Positions 1-9,964 of a DNA stretch of 64,000 bases are shown here, piece after piece (the stretch's first letter is position 1; each line of letters opens with the position of its first letter). Source of the stretch: Hyaloscypha bicolor E (taxonomy: Eukaryota; Ascomycota; Leotiomycetes; Helotiales; Hyaloscyphaceae); contig NW_020194552.1 in NCBI RefSeq assembly GCF_002865645.1, forward strand, positions 868,001 through 932,000, written 5' to 3'. The notes beneath the pieces are model-generated. The model was not told the DNA's origin and searched no databases. It saw nothing but the letters and a program-made list of their open reading frames with translations. Made by a program: the position numbers and the translations under genes.

Positions 1-843
1 CTATGTGGCGTCCAGGTTCGATCGCACTCTCTTTCCTTGATACCACTCATCCCGTCCCATGGTCTACCACTTCGTGAACTCTCATGTAACTTGGTGTCCG
101 CTCTGCTCATCCAGCTTGTATGCCCCTCTAGTAGCCTTATTGCCTCCAAGTGCACTCCAGTTCCTTCAAGAGGTCCCATTCCCTATTGTGTCCCATTACG
201 GAAGAAATAGCTGCGGAAACAGTGAATAGTGCAATGAATTAGATAGGCTTACGAATCAGATTTTCTTCCTCAGCTCTTGATGCCTCTATTGATGTTTGGC
301 TGAAGATTCAATGTGGTCCATTGGGCCAGAAAAGTTGCGCAGGTGGTAGAGAGAGCTTCCACTCAGCAAGGCGCCCCACGCTGGCAAAATGAGCCATCTC
401 TGCAACCCAACCGGCGAAGAGCAAAAGAACGGCGCTGATATTAGATATTTCCATCCGACGTTGCGTACCCCAGGGGTGGGCTTTTAATATACCGCAGTTA
501 CTGGAGGCATTTCAAGGGAATAGTCTCTAAATGTACAGAAACCCAGGTTTAGATTTAGAGAGGATGAATATCCAATATCCAACTTAGCTTAGGGCATTAG
601 AAAATAGTGCCGCCAAATCGTTCGCTCCGGTACCTTCCTAAGTTTAGCCATATGGTTGACAATTGTTTCTGGTGGCCGGATTTGGGCAGAGGGATTTCGA
701 GAACGATGTCAAGAGCTTGCTGCTGAAACGGGATACGAAGGCGGACGGAATATTCAGCTATTTTCAGGGGAATATTTATGACATTTTGGATGGCGCTAAT
801 GAGGTATCGTTGGACTCGAATCCAGGTAAATGAGAAGAATAGG
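1..843. other. gene-free stretch downstream of the GH92 gene
   Basis: No reading frame here has recognisable protein features. A 99-codon open frame on the minus strand at 597-896 overlaps the end of the mannosidase gene and shows no motif I recognise; I treat it as chance. The stretch has normal base composition, with no RIP signature and no repeat visible to me. Confidence 0.5.
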
Positions 844-3596
844 CTAGTTTTTGATCCCCAAATCCACATGCCCTGGACTAGGAGGCAATTCTCCAAGGTC
901 CCACTCTGTCTGTTTACTTCCTAGAACAAAATGAATACTTCCGCCAACGCCACTAACCAAGTCATCATGTGTGAGCCAACTCTTGTTCCAAACTTCTCCA
1001 TTCACGGTAAGATTTTGAATGTATGGTCCTTTCCCAAGACCTTCAGTTGTGATTTTCAATGTCTTGTTTCCTGCCACCGAAATCGTGACGTCACTGAACC
1101 AAGGCGAGAGGATCAAATAAATAGGTTGCGTAACAACAGGATAGAGACCTTTTAATTAGTTCAGAACTACAACTCCAAACCAGAAGTGGAAAACTCACCG
1201 AGTAAATTCCACACCATCCAACTTTCCAACGCCCCGGCATCACTATTCCCCGGCACCCCGTCCCTGCCATTTGAATAATATTGATTGACAATCTCTCGAC
1301 TCCTCATCACACTTTTCCATTGTCGTCCAGGTAAATAATTATATAAAAATGGTGTTCCGAAACTTGGTTCATTGCCTGGATTGAAGATTGCTGAGCCGAT
1401 GCCATTCCCAGAACCAACGCTGCCGTCTTGCAAACCTGGGGTAAACATGGCATCCAGCCGAGATTCGGTGGTGCTTGGCCCACCCATGTACGAGATCAAA
1501 GTCGACATGTCGTAGGGGATTGTCCAGGAGTATTCCCAGGGCAAGCCTTCGTAGGTTACGTCGGACCAGGAACACCAAACGCCGCAATTGAGAGGGGAGT
1601 ACGAGGAGTCTCGGGTTCCGTTTGCATAGAGTGGGGCGAGGAAGCCAGTGAAGTTGAGGGAGGTGAGATTGTGTTGCCAGATTTTTTGCCACCCGCTTAA
1701 TCCTCATGTTAGCACGAACTCTCTTTGATCAAGGACATTAAAGTACTTACGCAGAACGATTCAAATACTTGACATGATCGCCTGGAGATAGATCTTTCGC
1801 AACTTGACTGAGAGCGAAATCATTCAAGCTATACTCTACGGTTCTCGAAATGCATCGACCGAATCCGGTTCCGGCTACAGGATCATACATTGAGACGTAG
1901 CCAAGATTCAACCAGTCAGGCAAAGCACCACGACCTTCTTTCACACTCCCAGTTGGATCTCCATAATCGAAGGTATTATATGGGACTAGCTCGGCGTTTG
2001 TCTTCATTGCTGCATAGGCGTCTGTCCAGTTGATGCCGTACTCAGGAGCGAACAAACCTTTGACATAAGCATCAGCAAGGACATTATCGGCATTGGAACC
2101 TCCCTGTGTGGGCATAATCAGTAATGAAGAATGTTATTCATGGCGGCCTGTGACTTACACTCTTCCGTTGTAATTCCCACTCCTCGCATCCGGCATAAAC
2201 CTCTCCCACCTCCACACATCCACCAATCCCCGCACAATGCCAGCTGCTCTTATCGGGGCCGTCAACACCAAGTAGCTGTTCAAACACCTAAATGTATCCC
2301 AAAGGGTGTAGAAGTCATCATAAGTAGGTTCATCGGTTTCCCAATTCGGGTTCTCTCCTGTGCGATCAGAGGGCATAGGATGCATTTTGTACAAACCCGA
2401 GTACAACATTTCAATTAAAGTTGCGTTAGATTTGTCGGTTGTGGTCACCTTCGAAAGAACTCCCGTGTTCCATTGGGAGATAGCAGAAATTACAATGGGC
2501 TCTAGGTCCCAGGTGGGGAGTTCGGAGGCGATGTATTGGCATGCTTTATCTGAGTCTACGAAGGAGACGCCAAGTTTGGATTTCACGGCCGTGGCGTTTG
2601 GGGAGAAGGTGAATAGGCCTCCTACTCGCCGACCGTAACCGCAATATGCTTGGCCTCCAGAAATCGAAGATGCATTTGTGAAGACTGGTGGTTTGAAGGA
2701 GGGAAGCGTGCTGTTTGGCCAGTATGGGTCCGTGTGTTCACCGGAGAAAAGTTGAACAGTGAGTGGAGCGGTGTTGAATTCGGCGCAGAAGTAGACTGAT
2801 GCATCAGGTCCTACATTCCACTTTGTCAGGGCTGGACTCGATTAAGAGGCTGAGATTAAAAATAAACTCACGTGAACTGAATCCACCTCTATATACACCA
2901 TAACCTTGATACCTTGTCCCATCTGGACTTCGTGCCATAAACCCACTGCTGTAGAACTGTGAATGTTGTGCCTCGCCCGATGAGGGAAGCATATGCGAGA
3001 CGTCCACTAAAATGTGTCTTTCGTCTCCACTTGTGAAGTTGTACTGAATGATTCCTGTATGTGCGGTTGCTGAGAGTTCGGCAATAACCCCGTTTGCAAG
3101 TGAGGTTTTGAAGTATCCAACACTTGCTACATCTGGTTCAACACGTTCTTGCATGTACGTGAGGTTATCAAGGACATTGACGTTCTTCAATGTTGAAAGT
3201 GCCATTTGGTGAACGAAGCCATATGTCGGTGCTCCTCCGGTTCCACTTTCATGAAGCAGGCTCACTCCCGTGACTTCAGCAGTGAGTAAAAATCAGCCAA
3301 TTATGGAGAATGAAATTCCTACCATAACCATCGGGAGTATATCCAGCATTCGCATCAACGTTTGTCCAATCGAAAGCTGTAGTGTCAATGCCAAATTTTA
3401 CTACCCCGAATGGGAGTGCAGCACCCGGAAACACATTTCCGCCACCAATAGCTGTTCCAGGGTTTCCTTGTCCCTCAGTCCCGATAAACGGGTTGACATG
3501 TTGCGCCACATCTTTAGCGGGAATACCAATGATAAAATATTGTAGTCCGAAATATACCTTCAGTAGGAACGATAGCAAGGAACACGGTCGAGGCAT
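844..3596 (-). CDS. secreted GH92 alpha-1,2-mannosidase, six exons
   Basis: This encodes a glycoside hydrolase family 92 enzyme, expected to be a calcium-dependent exo-alpha-mannosidase that trims alpha-1,2-linked mannose from N-glycans or mannan. Exons by eye: 3323-3596, 2872-3273, 2161-2810, 1751-2103, 1199-1695 and 844-1148. The introns are 49-61 nt and the exons sum to 826 codons plus a TAG stop, the usual family length. Visible GH92 motifs in order are VNPFIGTEGQGNPG near the N terminus, LLHESGTGGAPTYG, YTLWDTFRCLNSYL, GGSNADNVLADAYVKG, GLPWEYSW, FNPGNEP (the NEP glutamate is a likely catalytic residue) and PGNSDAGALESWMVWNLLG followed by GLYPVVTQP. The N terminus is hydrophobic, as expected for a secretion signal, but the start is uncertain: an in-frame ATG lies upstream at 3683. 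The third intron needs the donor GTGTAAGT (intron 2104-2160) to keep frame. Confidence 0.9.
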
Positions 3597-4196
3597 TATG
3601 TTGTAGTGGAGGAGCAGAAGAAAGTGTACCAGATAATCAAGTAAAGGAAGGGAAGTTTTGAAGGGCGTTTTTAGAAATAGCATCCACACGCGGGTACCAA
3701 AATATATACAGGAATATACAATCTTACGTTACATCTCGATTCGCTCGATCGAGAAGATGTAACCTGTTGGATGACCATGTAGATTTGGACCCCACTTTTG
3801 GATCGGGCTTACTTGGTGCAGGGTTGTTGGGATCGGCGAACTTTCCGGAGAATTCAAGATAAAGAAATATCCCACTTCTCAAAATTTAATGCTTAGACTC
3901 TTCCCTTCGTTGTTGTTGTTGAAAGATTGTTGGTCTTGGTGAAGCGTAAGTAAGAGTATTCGAACGGAAACGAAGCTAGGCAGGCATTTTGTCAATCAAG
4001 CCAGGCACATTCCCCTCTCTTCTCAAGCACGAACGTAATAATGGAGAATCGTTCTTATAGTCTCTCATCGGATGTTACTAGTGTCGTATTTTGCGATTTA
4101 ATTGAGGTATTGAAATGGTTCACGTGGCCTTTCTTTCTGGTCCATATTCAGCATGCTTTATGCCCGTGTGAGCTTGAGTAAATTGACTGTATCCAC
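3597..4196. other. intergenic region upstream of the GH92 gene
   Basis: This stretch holds the presumed promoter of the mannosidase gene. I see no coding frame of note. A CACGTG hexamer lies at 4121-4126. Nothing else is supported. Confidence 0.4.
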
Positions 4197-4510
4197 TACA
4201 GTATCCTCCAATTCCTGTACTTGATGCCCAGTACCTCAACGCTGCAAATATTGTCAATCTTGAACGTGCCGCCGGCGGGAAAATCGCCCCCCTCCACCGA
4301 ATCGGAGGGCACGGCTGAATGATACTCGGGAAAATGCTTGCGGATTAGATCCACAATCATATGTTGAGAGAGCCCTTATTAAAAGGAATATCTTGCTTTC
4401 CGCTACCGGCAACTCTACGGCTGCAACGTAGACTTGGGCAACATCACGAATATCGACCCAAGAATATCCTCTGAATTAGTGCCTGAAGTCAAGAATTAAC
4501 GATAACTCGT
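4197..4510 (-). pseudogene. relic of an NAD-dependent epimerase/dehydratase (extended SDR), C-terminal part
   Basis: The minus strand carries the C-terminal part of an extended short-chain dehydrogenase of the GRE2/cinnamoyl-CoA-reductase type. One frame reads WVDIRDVAQVYVAAVELP, the family's conserved strand and helix. After a frameshift near 4365 the next frame reads HMIVDLIRKHFPEY and then FPAGGTFKIDN and VLGIKYRNWRIL before a stop at 4197-4199. A GTAAGC donor near 4520 and a CTTCAG acceptor near 4485 look like a retained intron just upstream. The substrate-binding and NAD-binding halves are not recognisable further upstream, so this is a 5'-truncated, frameshifted pseudogene. The assignment rests on motif recognition only. 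Confidence 0.65.
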
Positions 4511-5891
4511 AAGTTCGTGTGCTTACCCCATGTCTGGAATGCTTTCCTTTGCCTTTGCCTTGGTAATTCCTGCGGTGATCAAGCTCGGTGAGCTTGATTG
4601 AAGTGTTTAAGCTTCCGAGAGATTGAAGTTCAGGCACCCGTGAAATTAGCGACCATTAGATTTGTGCGTTTGCTATTGACCAACTACTAGCCCGAAGGCC
4701 AAGGTACGGTCGATGGAGGAGGGAAAAAAGTTTGGGCTCTCTCTATCCATGAAGTCCCAGGCGGCGTTGCGCGAAGGCTTTTCTTGCCGTATTTATGTCA
4801 GAATACATGCTTACCGTGGCTTCTAGTACACAACGCACTGTAGCCTGGGTATTTCCATACCTGTATATCCTTTCGCGGAATGAGAGAGTGCCTCGTCCAA
4901 ATCATCTATCGCAAATGCTGCTTTTGGCTGGCAATTGGATGAGAGGATTCATGAGGGAATTGCTGACGGCCAGTCTTGTAAGACATGCTATGGCAAATTG
5001 GGTATTCAATCTATGCTTTTGGATTAACAAAGCTCAGAGATCAGCGATTTGCTTGTTGTATTTCAAATGTTCTGGAAAAGCGGTTAAGAAGAAAGGGCAC
5101 TATGGTACAACCATCCTAAGGATATTACTAAGGCTGCCATCCAGAATATACACCTAAGTGTGCTACCTTCTCTGGCAAGTTCCACAAGAAAAATCTCCTA
5201 TGACGGAAGGCAGCGTTAAATGCAGCTGTGGCGTTGATCTTTAGCCTAGAAAGTTGGGTGAGAGGATAATAAATGAGTGAGTTAAATGCAGATTGGACTT
5301 ATAATATAAGATTGCCTAGCCCGTTTGGTATATAATCATAGAGCAACATCCTTAAAGCACGTGTTACGGCACTAGTCCAGTGAAAGTCTGACGGCTGAGC
5401 GACTATGGCACGTGATCTGTTCCTTTTGTACATAAGCCCGCTGGGCGCTCTCTCTCCCCTTCTTATCTTTGGCTTCAGATATTATTCATTAGGCAATTCA
5501 CTTCTACGGGCTTTGGCCTATTTGTTTAGTTCTTCCCGAGCCCTAAGTGGTCGAGCCGCTATAGCACGTGCAAACGACCACGTGAAGTGCCTTAGAGCCT
5601 CAGGATCAAACTCTGGCCACATTGCTCTCAATTACTACCACTGCTCCTAATTAATGAAAAGCTTAGGAGCCACTAGTTATAATTGATGGTAGAATTATTT
5701 CCCATGCTTGTATAAAGGCCTTATTATATCTTCAAGTCTAACGATAAATTTATATCTATGTTTCGTGGTTATCGAAGTGTATGAAGATTCGAGTTTTGTG
5801 TTCTGGTCACGTGAGAGTGCAGACGAACCCTAGGTAGCAAATATCATTGGGTAACATAGGCTAGAATAAGGCCAATTCACCAACAACAAGC
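4511..5891. other. long stretch without a recognised gene
   Basis: Two open frames on the plus strand, 4795-5157 (120 codons) and 5405-5650 (81 codons), show no family motif and could be chance or relics. Five CACGTG hexamers fall in 5358-5813. No RIP-type composition and no repeat is evident. The region ends at the tRNA-Phe gene. Confidence 0.4.
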
Positions 5892-5906
5892 GCGGCTTTA
5901 GCTCAC

Positions 5907-5958
5907 GTAAGTCAGCACGCAACAAACCATCGGGTTTCAACAACTAACAATAAATTAG
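5907..5958 (+). other. 52-nt intron-like insert in the tRNA D-loop
   Basis: The insert starts GTAAGT, has ACTAAC as a good fungal branch-site match at 5943-5948, and ends TTAG, about 10 nt beyond the branch adenosine. Length and all three signals match a filamentous-fungal spliceosomal intron. Cutting at GT..AG leaves ACTTGGGA as the D-loop. Cutting one base to the left leaves the standard AGTTGGGA. How it is removed, if at all, cannot be told from the sequence. Confidence 0.7.
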
Positions 5959-5980
5959 TTGGGAGAGCGCCAGACTGAAG

Positions 5981-5998
5981 TCCACTTCAGATCATGAA
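5981..5998 (+). other. canonical tRNA-Phe anticodon-loop intron
   Basis: This 18-nt insert sits between positions 37 and 38, the standard site for tRNA splicing endonuclease. CTTCAG at 5985-5990 can pair with CTGAAG at 5975-5980, as expected for a eukaryotic pre-tRNA-Phe. Confidence 0.85.
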
Positions 5999-6073
5999 AT
6001 CTGGAGGCACTGTGTTCGATCCACAGAAGCCGCATTATCTGCGAGTTGAGGTACACCTCAGCTAAGAACACAA

Positions 6074-6080
6074 TTTTTTT
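6074..6080 (+). terminator. T7 run, probable RNA polymerase III terminator
   Basis: Seven T residues lie 40 nt beyond the tRNA 3' end, further than usual but within the range that RNA polymerase III tolerates. A longer T run begins near 6121. Confidence 0.5.
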
Positions 6081-6200
6081 GGAGGGGTTTTCCTTTTTCT
6101 TTTTGGCGTCCCCCCTACCTTTTTTTTTTTGGGGGTGGGGGGCACTAATCGTGCGGCGTCGCTCGCACTAAACCAGCTACCCTGCAGGTTTAGTGCGGTA

Positions 6201-6234
6201 CAGTAATATGGTCGAAAATCAGTAATATGGTCGC
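6201..6234 (+). repeat. left inner terminal inverted repeat of the pogo-type element
   Basis: The core AATATGGTCG occurs twice in tandem in about 34 bp. The inverse of the same arrangement is found at 8589-8622. Confidence 0.8.
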
Positions 6235-6279
6235 TTTTTTCTCCCATTTATTGATTTTAATTAATTAAATATCAACACC

Positions 6280-8366
6280 ATGACCAAATATGACCCTGAA
6301 GAAGAGAAAAGGATGGCCCAGGCCTCCGATTTCTATGCCAGAAACCCACACGTCAAAAAATCTGCGATTGCGCGTCAATTCAGGGTAAAATATCGACTCT
6401 GGAAAGCGCGTTTGGCAGGACGAAAATCACAGAACACCAAAGGGGCCTACAACAAAGCACTTAATCCTGATCAGGAGGAGGGCGTCAAGCAGTTTATCGA
6501 TTTCCTGATCTATTTAGGCCATAAAGCTGATCTCAAAACGGTTCGGGCGGCGGCAAACAAGATTCTAGCTAAGAGCGCGTCCACCCACCAAGTTACGCGT
6601 ATATGGGCTCAACGATGGTTCAAACGGAACAAAGCATGGTTTAAAACCCTTCGTGCGAAGACACTAGCACAAGAGCGGAAGGCGGCAAATCGAAAGGAGA
6701 ATCTGGAAGAGCATTTTAATGAGTATTATGGGGCGTTAGAGAAGTTTGGGATCTGCTTTGAAGACGTGTGGAATATGGACGAAACTGGCTTTCGCATCGG
6801 CGTTTTGAATGGAAAGATCGTTATTACACACCTTAATACGAAAGCTGTCTACTTGGCAGATCCCGATAATCGAGAATCACTTACTGCGATCGAAACTATA
6901 TCTGCTGGGGGCGAAGCAATTACACCATTCCTGATTTTGAAGGGGGAGATCCTATTAGAAGAACACTTTAATAACGACCTTGATACCGAAACAGTCTTCG
7001 CCACGAGCTCCACTAGATATATAAACGATGCTTTAAGCCTCAAATATATCAAGCACTTCCATAATCAGACATATCAACGAATACAGGGCAAGTGGAGGAT
7101 GTTGATTTTTGACGGTCATGGCTCCTATACTTCAGACGAGTTCTTATATTATTGCTGGTCCCACAAGATTGTCCCTTTTTAACTGCCACCACATAGTACA
7201 CACCTCCTCCAACCACTCGATATTGGCCTCTTTTAACCCCTTAAGCACTGGCATCAAGTCAGTATTTACGATAAAATCCAGTATGGTAATATCGTTTATA
7301 CCAAGCTTGATTTTCTAGCGGCATACTAGTCGATACGGGGAAGGACGTTCAAGCGCAGGACGATTCTTAGTACCTTTAGTAAAGCGGGCCTTTTAGGGCG
7401 AGAAACGATACGGTATGCATATGACAAGCTAGCTCAATTCGTACCAAAAGAAGGTTTGTTAATTAGCTACAGATTTATATGGTAATATAGGCTAATTTTG
7501 CAGTAGACAAGCAAACCGAGATTTCACCTCTACGAACCCCTCTAATATCGAAACCCTTCCAAAACCCCCCTATATCTGCGAATCGTGCGGCACACAATAC
7601 CTATATATGTCAACGTTTAGACGACTATTTTATCCTTGGAAGGGACGAGGAGGAGTACGCTCTCATACCGAGTTTTTGGAGATCTTGGAGGGCATACTAA
7701 CAAGTAGCTGAGCCTAAGTTACTTAGGGCAAGCTTAATTATGGAAAGAGAGCTTGCAAGAGAGAAGGCAGTACTCCAGGAATAACGAAATAAGCTAGATG
7801 AGGGCAGGAAGCATGTGCAAAAACATGGGGTCATTTCCAAGGGTTCGGCAGTTCGTCAAATCGCACATCGCAGAGAGTCCCTTTTTACCGCTAAAGAGAT
7901 GGACAATAACGCCTACCTAAATCGACGAATTAGGGAAACTAATGCATATATTACGAAGCATATTACTGGTAAGCTTCCACGCCGGAGACGTGCTCGTGGG
8001 GAAACAGCTCCGTACGATTTAGGGGAGCCCTTTGGCTATAGAGATGAACCACCATTTGTCGATTATGGTGATACTGGTCTCAAGGCTCACTACCAAAAAT
8101 TGACGGCAAAATGGGAGGAACAGAGGCAAATTGATCATAAGACAGAGCTTTTTCATGCGAATAAGATGGATTTTAGGCTAGCTTCCCCTGGATACGAAGA
8201 GGAGTGGGTTGGTGAGTTTGGTGATATGCGGGTGGAAATGCTAGCTAGAGAGCTTGGTTTTGTGAGGCCACCACCCAACCCCCCTTCATTTTATGATAAT
8301 GGTTTTGGTAATATAGTTAGATTGGATGCTAATGGGGAGGAGACAATTATTGGATACACGAAATAG
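6280..8366 (+). pseudogene. pogo-type transposase (HTH / CENP-B-like / DDE_1), broken by nonsense mutations
   Basis: The first 300 codons (6280-7182) begin at ATG and contain an N-terminal helix-turn-helix (KKSAIARQFRVKYRLW), a CENP-B-like second helical domain, and a DDE_1 catalytic core with the first two acids in VWNMDETGFRIGV and LIFDGHGSYTSDEF. A TAA then interrupts PF*LPPHSTHLLQPLDIGLF, which holds the third acid. More stops follow in frame (LF*PLKHW and AY*SIR), each consistent with CAA to TAA or CAG to TAG. The C-terminal region resumes as an open frame at 7815-8366, rich in charged residues (RRRRARGE, YEEEWVGEFGDM). No frameshift is seen before the third acid. Light C-to-T damage therefore appears to have silenced an otherwise complete transposase. 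Confidence 0.8.
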
Positions 8367-8588
8367 GACGTGGTTGTTATGTAATTAATTGATTTCTAAG
8401 TTAGTGGCATTTTGGGGGGGTCGCCGATGACCTGAAGTATGTAATATTTCCACCATTTTTTACTATATGCATATGCGATATGAAAGTAAGAGAATTTGAT
8501 TTATTAATTATAGTATGAACGCCATATAAACTGTAAAATATTTTTCTGCGATTTGCATTAAAATTCTAAAAGTTAGTGTTCCAAAAAA

Positions 8589-8622
8589 ACGACCATATTA
8601 CTGATTTTCGACCATATTAGTG
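8589..8622 (-). repeat. right inner terminal inverted repeat of the pogo-type element
   Basis: This is the inverse of the repeat at 6201-6234, with one or two mismatches at the tip (CACT against CAGT). Confidence 0.8.
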
Positions 8623-8694
8623 ATACGCAACTAAACCCGCAGGGACGCAGGGGCTTTAGTGCAAGTCCTGACGCACGATTAGGAGGGCACGGGA

Positions 8695-8915
8695 GGGTTC
8701 ACAACAGCCAAACGCCCAAACCACTCGACCGCCCACCTTCCCCTGTCGGAACACTAAAAATTTATGGATTGTTTTCAATGTGCTTAAAAAATCCTCAAAG
8801 CTTCTCAGAACATGGAGAATGCGAGTTCACTCCCAGGAAGAGTCCGATTCCAACCTTAGTTTTTCACAATTCAGGTTTGAGCGGCCGCGTGGTGTGGCGT
8901 TTGGTTGGTGAACCC
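8695..8915. mobile_element. MITE-like element, copy A (221 bp)
   Basis: The left end GGGTTCACAACAGCCAAACG continues CCCAAACC...CGACCGCCC; the right end reads the same way on the opposite strand (GGGTTCACCAACCAAACGCC, then GGCCGCTCAAACC). That gives imperfect terminal inverted repeats of about 40 bp around a short core without coding capacity. The left tip abuts the right end of the pogo-type element. A related copy lies at 14663-14869. I see no clear target-site duplication. Confidence 0.6.
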
Positions 8916-9964
8916 TTTCTTCTTTCTACGGCGTATGCGAGCGAGGCGAGGCGCACTGAAAAAAAGTCTCGCTTGTCCAATTAAAATGGGAATGAGGTCA
9001 AACGCACAGGGGCGAAAATAACATCCCTATTGAAACCTTAAGGTGGAGAAGTAAGTATGGGGGGCGGAGGGGGGTGTATATATATGGGATCCCTAGCTAG
9101 GGGACGAGGAGAGTTTTGCGTTTTTGGACTCTTCGTCACAAGTCAATGGTTTCTAGTAAACACGAATGTATAAAAAAGCCTGAACGCAGGCGTCGCTGCT
9201 CACATGAGGCTACTGATTGGGAAGAGCAAACTGAACATTCCGGTGGGGGACAGCTGTTCGAAGATGTGGGCAGCAACGAAGCCATTGCCACCTGTACGAA
9301 GGACTCTGGTCATTTGAAATTATAGGCTGACAAACTTGGCGTGAGAAAAGCTCAGTTACGAATGAGAACGAAGAGGTTTCATCAATGCCATCGACAAGGA
9401 CTTGGTATTTAACGTCCCAGGCATTCGGCTTCGTGAAGGGGCTCACCTTCGAACTCGCATATCGGTGTAACCATAATGCCGGCTTCGGAAATGAAGTTCA
9501 TGTAATGTCCCGGGACCGAGAAGGAACGATACTGTCAAAACCGGGATAGAAAAACCCTGTAGTTATGTATTGGATTGAAACAAGCTCCCTCTGTCTTGGC
9601 GATGTCACAACGACTGGAAGTTGGAGAAGGCCTGCCAAAGCTTTGCTTTCCTGATAAAGTTTTGGGCATGCTTGAACAGTTCGAAAGGGCTGGTAGGCGA
9701 ATCCGATGCTGAAGCAAACATTTATGGGGGCTGCTGCTGAGGGAGACCAAGTGACGAAGCTGTCGTCCTCTGCCTTCAAAACGTTATCTCCATACATTCC
9801 AGACGCAGACCACCTTGTGGCCCTTTTTCTACTTACCCCATCCAAAACTGAGATAGTAATCTGTCGATGGGTGTATTAGAAATCCTGATGACGGGTATAG
9901 ATAGCATCATGGCGTTCAAAATTGTTACATTGCTCCGGCATCGATGTGAAATCGTCGCATCATA
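8916..9964. other. stretch without a supported gene
   Basis: Minus-strand open frames at 9210-9446 and 9498-9845 might be exons of a small gene, since a GTGAGC donor follows CEFE near 9450, but I cannot join them into a model or recognise a family. Nothing else is supported. Confidence 0.35.

Larger units (their letters stand above)
5892..6034 (+). tRNA. tRNA-Phe (GAA) with the usual anticodon intron and a second insert in the D-loop
   Basis: The cloverleaf folds without a mismatch. The acceptor stem is GCGGCTT (5892-5898) with AAGCCGC (6027-6033), discriminator A at 6034. The D stem is GCTC (5901-5904) with GAGC (5965-5968). The anticodon stem is CCAGA (5970-5974) with TCTGG (6000-6004), the loop carries GAA at 5977-5979, and the T arm is CTGTG-TTCGATC-CACAG (6010-6026). 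A canonical 18-nt intron follows position 37 (5981-5998) and contains CTTCAG, complementary to the anticodon loop. The D-loop is interrupted by 52 nt, which also splits the internal A-box promoter; the B box is intact. Removing the 52 nt restores a normal eight-base D-loop. CCA is not encoded. Because all stems are intact the gene may well be functional, provided the insert is removed. Confidence 0.85.
6141..8684 (+). mobile_element. pogo-type (Tc1/mariner superfamily) DNA transposon, decayed
   Basis: A transposase reading frame is flanked by long inverted repeats. The inner pair is CAGTAATATGGTCG (from 6201) with a tandem AGTAATATGGTCG copy; its inverse ends at 8622-8623, and a TA dinucleotide lies outside each end (6199-6200 and 8624-8625). 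Outside this lies a second, less perfect inverted pair: CTAATCGTGCG near 6145 against its complement near 8674, and GCACTAAACC...GGTTTAGTGC within 6164-6195 against a similar hairpin at 8628-8663. Either the terminal repeats are about 100 bp with subterminal hairpins, or the transposon landed at the centre of an older palindrome. Confidence 0.75.

Noticed and set aside
6062..6247. Minus-strand lysine-rich frame beside the tRNA
   Set aside because: It is read from poly-T/poly-C low-complexity DNA.
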